Source of the DNA: an uncultured beta proteobacterium
Lineage (GTDB): Bacteria; Pseudomonadota; Gammaproteobacteria; Burkholderiales; Burkholderiaceae_C
Direction: 5' to 3'
Length of the DNA stretch: 5,847 nucleotides
Assembly (NCBI GenBank): GCA_903834645.1
Contig: CAILKA010000509.1
Coordinates: forward strand, 1 to 5,847
The translations under genes were made by a program, and so were the position numbers. A model generated the notes under the pieces. That model was given only the letters and a program-made list of their open reading frames with translations, did not search any database and was not told the origin of the DNA. Below, piece by piece: positions 1 to 4,164 of the stretch (positions are counted from its first letter, which is position 1; the number at the start of each line of letters is the position of its first letter).

Positions 1-1083
1 CCGGTAATCCCGGGTCACGATCACGTGCTCGCAGCCGTGCTCGCGCGCCAAGCGCGCCTTCTCCTCGCTCGAGACGGTTCCCACCACGCGCGCCCCGAGC
101 CGGCGTGCCCAGCCGCACAGCAGCAGCCCCACGCCGCCCGCGGCGGCGTGCACGAGCCAGCGCGCGCCGGGCTGCACGCGGCCCAGGTCACGCAGCAGGT
201 AGTCGGCCGTCACGCCCTTGAGCAGAAGCGCCGCGGCCACGTCGTCCTCCACCGCGGCGGGCAACCTCACCACCCAGTCCTGCGGCACGGTGCGCACGGT
301 GGCGTAGGCACCAGCGACAGGGCCCATGTAGGCCACGCGGTCGCCGGACATCAACCCGCTGACGCCCTCTCCCACATCCATCACCGTCCCCGAAGCCTCC
401 ATGCCGGGTGTGCCGGGCAGCGGCAGCATCGGCGGGATCCATCCCCGGCGCAGGTAGGTGTCGATGAAGTTCACACCCACGAAGCGCTGGCGGATACGCA
501 CCTCGCCCGGCCCGGGCGCGTTGGCCTGTGCATCGCACACCACCAGCGCATCGGGCGCCCCGTATGCTGCCACCTCCACGCGCCGGCAAGGCACGGGCAG
601 CGCCGTGGGCATGGGGGCCTGTCCGCGCGTGCGCAGATCGGCCCCGAGCTGCAGGTGGCGCCGCAGGTTCGCAAAGCCCGCCTCGTAGACACCCTTGGCC
701 ACCATCTCGCGCAGCTCCCGCTCCTGCCCGGGCGGGGTGGCGAAGGTGGACTCCCAATGCCAGAAGGTGCGATTGCCGTCCGTGACGGGCTTGAGCGTGA
801 CGCTGGCCACGTAGCGCTGCAGCGGCACCGTGGCCTCGACGATGCAGTAGGTGCTGCGGTGCTCACGGTCATCGAGCGTGAGCAGCTGCTCGCGGATGAA
901 GTTGCCGTCCTTCAGCGTGAAGGCGCGCACGCAGCCCACCTGCGAGGAGGCCCGTGCGCCCTCGATGCGGCTCTTGTCCACGACGTCATGCCAGGCGTCG
1001 TGGCTGTTGAAGTCGCGCAGCACCGCCCACACCCGCTCGATCGGGGCGTCGATGACGGTGGAGCGGACGACTCGCTGCAGCAC
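1..1083 (-). CDS. SRPBCC domain fused to zinc-independent quinone oxidoreductase (3' partial)
   Basis: The frame is open without interruption from 1083 to the left edge (361 visible codons). Residues 1-144 form an SRPBCC domain, with STVIDAPIERVW, LRDFNSHDAWH, SRIE, VGCVRAF, DGNFIREQLL, PVTDGNR and GFANLRRHL, paralogous to the gene just upstream. Residues 145-167 are a linker. From about 168 the protein is a medium-chain reductase of the quinone oxidoreductase type: EVAAYGAPDALVV, VGVNFIDTYLRRG near 202-214, PGTPGMEASGTV, GDRVAYMG at 247-254, LLKGVTADYLL, and HAAAGGVG at 312-319, the NADPH-binding Rossmann turn typical of QOR. Zinc-ligand motifs of alcohol dehydrogenases are absent. By comparison with E. 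coli QOR (about 327 aa), roughly the last 130 residues lie beyond the edge. The start is GTG at 1083, chosen by alignment with the paralogue; no good Shine-Dalgarno precedes it, and the frame extends to an ATG at 1245 deep inside the upstream gene. Likely role: NADPH-dependent reduction of a quinone or enone bound near the SRPBCC pocket (inference). Confidence 0.87.
   Translation of the reverse strand, partial: MLQRVVRSTVIDAPIERVWAVLRDFNSHDAWHDVVDKSRIEGARASSQVGCVRAFTLKDGNFIREQLLTLDDREHRSTYCIVEATVPLQRYVASVTLKPVTDGNRTFWHWESTFATPPGQERELREMVAKGVYEAGFANLRRHLQLGADLRTRGQAPMPTALPVPCRRVEVAAYGAPDALVVCDAQANAPGPGEVRIRQRFVGVNFIDTYLRRGWIPPMLPLPGTPGMEASGTVMDVGEGVSGLMSGDRVAYMGPVAGAYATVRTVPQDWVVRLPAAVEDDVAAALLLKGVTADYLLRDLGRVQPGARWLVHAAAGGVGLLLCGWARRLGARVVGTVSSEEKARLAREHGCEHVIVTRDYR
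610..625 (-). promoter_or_regulatory. Possible internal start for a stand-alone quinone oxidoreductase
   Basis: In the linker between the SRPBCC and reductase domains there is an in-frame ATG at 612 (MPTALPVPCRRVEV). It is preceded by a weak purine motif, GGACAGG, ending about five bases upstream. Its position, ten residues before the reductase domain, is where a free-standing QOR gene would start. It may be a relic of the unfused gene or an active internal start; the sequence alone does not decide. Confidence 0.3.
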
Positions 1084-1105
1084 GCGCGTGCGCCGGCTGT
1101 GGCCT

Positions 1106-1546
1106 TCAGCGGCGGCCGAAGTGACGCTTGAGCGCGTCGAAGCCGCCCTGGAACACGCCCTGGCCGATGAGGGTGGAGAGCTCCTGCTCGCGCCCCTCGG
1201 CGCAGTCGAACTCCGCGCTCCACTCGGCAAAGCACCGGTCGCCATCGGTCACCGGCGTGAGCTTGAGCGTGGCCACGTAGTTGTCCACGCCCATGGGGCT
1301 CTCCAGGATCTCGTAGGTGCAGCTGTAGTCGTAGTCCGACAGCGCCAGCAGCCGCTCGCGGATCGTGCCGCCGTCGCGGGTGTGGAAGTGGCGCACGCAG
1401 CCCACGCGGTCGGCGGGCTGCTGGTTCTCGATGCGGCTGTCGGCAATCGCCGGGTGCCACTGCGGCAACCCGTTGAAGTCGCGGATGCGCGCCCACACCG
1501 AGTCGGCGCTGGCGTCGATGATGCTGGAGACGTAGATGCGGATCAC
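1106..1546 (-). CDS. SRPBCC / MxaD-like (Bet v1 fold) small protein
   Basis: A 146-residue protein starting with GTG at 1546 (read as Met, then IRIYVSSIIDASADSVW). GGAG lies seven bases upstream, and the start aligns with the beginning of the Bet v1 fold. A longer reading from 1675 would add 43 Arg-rich residues that overlap the flotillin gene, so it is rejected. The domain covers nearly the whole protein: the N-terminal strand with IIDA, VWxxIRDFNxxxxWH helix at 17-31, SRIE at 37-40, VGCVRHF at 48-54, DGGTIRERLLALSDYD around 58-73, TYEILESP around 77-84, PVTDG at 97-101, and a long C-terminal helix ending GGFDALKRHF. This is the Polyketide_cyc2/MxaD-like branch of SRPBCC proteins, which hold small hydrophobic ligands in a deep pocket; most members have no assigned reaction. 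It has no signal peptide, so it is probably cytoplasmic. It lies 25 bp after the flotillin gene and 22 bp before a gene that begins with a paralogous domain. Confidence 0.9.
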   Translation of the reverse strand: MIRIYVSSIIDASADSVWARIRDFNGLPQWHPAIADSRIENQQPADRVGCVRHFHTRDGGTIRERLLALSDYDYSCTYEILESPMGVDNYVATLKLTPVTDGDRCFAEWSAEFDCAEGREQELSTLIGQGVFQGGFDALKRHFGRR

Positions 1547-1553
1547 GCTCGGG

Positions 1554-1557
1554 CTCC
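1554..1557 (-). promoter_or_regulatory. Ribosome binding site of the SRPBCC gene
   Basis: The minus strand reads GGAG seven bases before the GTG at 1546. It lies in the 25-bp gap after the flotillin stop, and it supports GTG as the start over the longer reading. Confidence 0.6.
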
Positions 1558-1571
1558 GATGAAGACGCGCC

Positions 1572-3266
1572 TCACTCGCGAGGCGGCTGTGCGGCCGCAG
1601 GCGGCATCGCGGCCGCGCCGCCCGCAGCACCCGCGGCCAGACGCTGGATGTCGCCGGCCTCCAGGCCGATCTCACGCAGCAGCTGGTCGACGATCGGGGC
1701 CTGGGCGCGGAAGCGCAGCGCCGAGTTCACCACGCTGTCGGCAAAGCCCCCCGGCGAGCCTTCCCCGCCACCACCGCCCGAGCCGCCCAGGCCGTCCACA
1801 TGCAGGATCTTGATGCCTTCGATGCGCTCCATCGGCTTGACCGACTCGCGGATGATGGCCTCGGCCTTCTCCACCAGGCGCAGCCGCAGCGCCGAAGCGC
1901 GCGCCTCGGGCGAGAGCACGTTCTGCGCCTCGTTCATCAACCGCGTGGCCTCGGCCTCGATCTCGGCGCGCACGCGCTGCGCCATGGCGCGGATGCGGTC
2001 GGCGTCGGCATCGGCCTCGGCCTGGGCGCGGATGGCCGCGCCGCGGTCCACGCTCGCCTCCTTCTCGGCTGCAGCCGCGGCCGTCAGGCGCAGCGCCTCG
2101 CGCTCGGTTTCCTGGCGTGCGGCGATGATGTCGATGGCACGCTTGCGCTCGGCCGTCTCGACCTCGCGCGCGGTGAAGACGCGCTCCTCGGCGGCTACGG
2201 CCTGCGCGCGCGCCGTCTCGGCCTCGGTCTGGGCCTCGCTCTGGGCCTTGCTCTCGCGCGCCACGGCAATGGCGCGCTGCTGTTCGGCCAGTTCCAGCGC
2301 ACGCCGGCGCTCGATCTCCGCGGCCTGGATCTCGCGCTCCTTGCGGATGCGCTCCTGCTCCAGGCTCTGCTCGCTGCGGATACGCGCGGCCTCGATGGCC
2401 TGGCGCGCCGTGATCTGCGCACCCTCGGCGTCCTGCTCGCGCTGCGCCCGCTCGGCCGCCACCTCGGCGCGCTGGCGCGCGCGAGCCATCTCCACCTCGC
2501 GCTGCTGTGCCAGGCGGGCACTCTCGCTTTCCAGGTCGATGCCCAGCGACAGCTTCTCGGCCTCGAGGTTCTTGTTGCGGATCGCGATCAGCGTGTCCTG
2601 CTCGACATCGTTGCGCTGCTTCTTGCGCCGCTCGATCTGTTCGGTCAGGCGCGTCAGGCCCTCGGCATCGAAGGCGTTGCTCGGGTTGAAGAACTCCATC
2701 GAGGTCTGGTCAAGCTGCGTGAGGGAGGCCGCCTCGAGCTCCAGGCCGTTCTTCGTGAGGTCCTCCGCCACCGCCTCGCGCACCCGGCGCACGTAGGTGC
2801 CGCGCTTCTCGTGCAGCTCCTCCATCGTCATCTCGGCTGCCGCCGTGCGCAGCGCATCAATGAACTTGCCCTCCACCAGCTCCTTGAGCTGCTCGGGCTC
2901 CATCGTGCGCAGGCCCAGCGTCTGCGCCGCTGCAGCCACCGCCTCGGCCTGCGCCGCCACCCGCACGTAGAACTCCGCGATCACGTCCACGCGCATGCGG
3001 TCCTTCGTGATCAGGGCCTTGTCGCGCCCGCGGCTGACCTCCAGGCGCAGCGTGTTCATGTTCACCGGGATCACGTCGTGCACGATCGGCAGCACGAAGG
3101 CCCCGCCGTCAAGCACCACCTTCTGCCCGCCCAGGCCCGTGCGCACGAAGGCGCGCTCCTTGGAACTGCGCAGGTACAGCCAGTGCAGCAGCCACACCGC
3201 GATCGCGACGACGATCGCGACGACGATCAGGCCGAGGATGAAACTGCCGAATTCAGCGCCTGTCAT
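1572..3266 (-). CDS. yqiK: YqiK-type flotillin (SPFH domain membrane scaffold)
   Basis: A 564-residue protein (E. coli YqiK is about 553). The ATG at 3266 follows AGGAG with a six-base spacer. The frame stays open far upstream, but that stretch is the TIM-barrel gene read in the wrong frame. Residues 7-31 are one hydrophobic membrane segment with a very short N-terminus. Residues 33-200 are the SPFH/band 7 domain, with ERAFVRTGLGGQKVV at 37-51, INMNTL-like VNMNTLRLEVSR at 68-79, ITKDRMRVDV at 86-95 and FNPSNAFDAEGL at 193-204, all close to remembered E. coli YqiK. Residues about 205-445 are rich in Glu, Ala, Arg and Gln in a coiled-coil pattern typical of flotillin oligomers. NEAQNVLSPEARASALRLRL (445-464) through KPMERIEGIKILHVDGL (477-493) is the flotillin C-terminal region; a Gly-rich stretch (494-507) and an Ala/Pro-rich tail follow. 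Flotillins form large inner-membrane assemblies linked to membrane microdomains. The frequent YqiJ/NfeD-like partner gene is not in this window. Start overlaps the upstream stop, implying coupled translation. Confidence 0.93.
   Translation of the reverse strand: MTGAEFGSFILGLIVVAIVVAIAVWLLHWLYLRSSKERAFVRTGLGGQKVVLDGGAFVLPIVHDVIPVNMNTLRLEVSRGRDKALITKDRMRVDVIAEFYVRVAAQAEAVAAAAQTLGLRTMEPEQLKELVEGKFIDALRTAAAEMTMEELHEKRGTYVRRVREAVAEDLTKNGLELEAASLTQLDQTSMEFFNPSNAFDAEGLTRLTEQIERRKKQRNDVEQDTLIAIRNKNLEAEKLSLGIDLESESARLAQQREVEMARARQRAEVAAERAQREQDAEGAQITARQAIEAARIRSEQSLEQERIRKEREIQAAEIERRRALELAEQQRAIAVARESKAQSEAQTEAETARAQAVAAEERVFTAREVETAERKRAIDIIAARQETEREALRLTAAAAAEKEASVDRGAAIRAQAEADADADRIRAMAQRVRAEIEAEATRLMNEAQNVLSPEARASALRLRLVEKAEAIIRESVKPMERIEGIKILHVDGLGGSGGGGGEGSPGGFADSVVNSALRFRAQAPIVDQLLREIGLEAGDIQRLAAGAAGGAAAMPPAAAQPPRE
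3200..3228. repeat. 12-bp tandem repeat in the flotillin membrane segment
   Basis: On the plus strand CGATCGCGACGA occurs at 3200-3211 and again at 3212-3223, followed by a third partial copy (CGATC) at 3224-3228. Each copy contains the palindrome CGATCG. It encodes the repeated AIVV/AIAV pattern in the single membrane helix (about residues 13-23). Because the unit is a multiple of three, copy-number change would lengthen or shorten the helix without breaking the frame. Confidence 0.75.
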
Positions 3267-4132
3267 GGGGCTCTCCTGTTGCTCTTCGATCGGGCGGTCG
3301 CGGCGCGCCGGATGCGGGTGAACTGCCGGGTGGTGTCGGTCAGTGCGGTCTCGGTGGGCAACCGCTCCATCGAGCTCGCACCGTAGAAGCCGTCGCAGCC
3401 CGGGCAGTGGTCGAGGATGAAGCGCGCGTCCTCGGGCGTGGCGATGGGCCCGCCGTGGCACAGCACGAGCACGTCGCGTCGCACCTTGCGCGCAGCAGCC
3501 GCGAAGCGGTTGATGGGCTCGACGCAGTCGGCCAGCTTCAGCGCCGTGTGCGCACCGATCGCGCCGCCGGTGGTCAGGCCCATGTGGCACACGACGATGT
3601 CCGCCCCTGCCTTCGTCATCGCGCGCGCCTCGTCCTCGGTGAAGACGTAGGGCGTGGTCAGCAGGTCCAGTTCGGACGCCTGCGCGATCATCTCGACCTC
3701 CAGGCCGTAGCCCATCCCGGTCTCTTCCAGGTTGGCGCGGAAGGTGCCGTCGATCAGGCCGACGGTGGGGAAGTTCTGCACCCCCGAGAAGCCCAGGTCG
3801 ATCAGCCTGCGCAGAAAGGCGTCCGGGATCATGAAGGGGTCGGTGCCGTTGACACCGGCGAGCACCGGCGTGTGCCGCACCACCGGCAGCACCTCGCGCG
3901 CCATGTCGCACACGATCTCGTTGGCGTTGCCGTAGGCGAGCAGCCCCGCCAGCGAACCGCGCCCGGCCATGCGGTAGCGCCCGGAGTTGTAGATCACGAT
4001 CAGGTCGATGCCGCCGGCCTCCTCGCACTTGGCCGACAGGCCCGTGCCGGCGCCGCCGCCAATGATGGGCTCGCCTCGCGCCAGCTTGGCGCGCAGGCGC
4101 TTGAGGATTTCGCGGCGGGGGATGCGTGCCAT
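3263..4132 (-). CDS. Phosphoenolpyruvate hydrolase family / IGPS-like TIM-barrel protein
   Basis: A 289-residue protein starting with ATG at 4132 (MARIPRREIL). It is preceded by AGGGAG ten bases upstream, and no closer in-frame start exists. It matches the PF09370 family (TIM barrel, annotated 'phosphoenolpyruvate hydrolase-like' or formerly 'signal transduction TIM barrel') along its length: GGGAGTGLSAK at 25-35, YNSGRYRMAGRGSLAGLLAY at 48-67, GVQNFPTVGLIDG at 117-129, LEETGMGYGLEVEMI at 135-149, HMGLTTGGAIGA at 183-194, CHGGPI at 225-230 and FYGASSMERLPTE at 249-261. These glycine-rich strand ends are typical phosphate/anion-binding positions of a TIM barrel. The length is normal for the family; the last 15 residues are a basic tail. 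The enzymatic label is an annotation tradition and the true reaction is uncertain. In the plant protein Tm-1 this domain is the C-terminal half fused to a UPF0261 domain, which here is encoded by the gene immediately upstream. The stop overlaps the flotillin start. Confidence 0.92.
   Translation of the reverse strand: MARIPRREILKRLRAKLARGEPIIGGGAGTGLSAKCEEAGGIDLIVIYNSGRYRMAGRGSLAGLLAYGNANEIVCDMAREVLPVVRHTPVLAGVNGTDPFMIPDAFLRRLIDLGFSGVQNFPTVGLIDGTFRANLEETGMGYGLEVEMIAQASELDLLTTPYVFTEDEARAMTKAGADIVVCHMGLTTGGAIGAHTALKLADCVEPINRFAAAARKVRRDVLVLCHGGPIATPEDARFILDHCPGCDGFYGASSMERLPTETALTDTTRQFTRIRRAATARSKSNRRAP
3273..3277 (-). promoter_or_regulatory. Ribosome binding site of yqiK, inside the preceding gene
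   Basis: The minus strand reads AGGAG six bases before the ATG at 3266. It lies within the last codons of the TIM-barrel gene. Together with the ATGA stop/start overlap at 3266-3263 it points to translational coupling of the two genes. Confidence 0.8.
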
Positions 4133-4142
4133 CGAGGGGGTG

Positions 4143-4148
4143 CTCCCT
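4143..4148 (-). promoter_or_regulatory. Ribosome binding site of the TIM-barrel gene
   Basis: The minus strand reads AGGGAG ten bases before the ATG at 4132. It lies in the 32-bp gap between the Tm-1 fusion gene and the TIM-barrel gene. It decides the start, because the upstream in-frame sequence is only an out-of-frame reading of the previous gene. Confidence 0.7.
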
Positions 4149-4164
4149 GTGGGTGTGGTGGGCC

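Noticed and set aside
25..1131. Plus-strand open frame (368 codons) opposite the reductase fusion
   Set aside because: The minus strand carries clear SRPBCC and quinone oxidoreductase motifs over the whole interval. The plus-strand product is His/Ala/Gly/Arg-rich with no family signature.
1084..1245. Earlier in-frame ATG (1245) for the SRPBCC–reductase gene
   Set aside because: It would overlap the upstream gene by about 140 bp and add residues with no counterpart in the paralogue.
1591..1616. Two GCGGCCGC palindromes near the flotillin 3' end as a possible terminator
   Set aside because: They lie inside the Ala-rich coding end of the flotillin, no T-run follows on the minus strand, and GC-rich Ala codons explain them.
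1800..3386. Long plus-strand open frame (528 codons) antisense to the flotillin
   Set aside because: It is a shadow of high-GC codon bias: Leu/Ala/Arg/His-rich, repetitive, no domain, and it mirrors the coiled-coil codons on the other strand.
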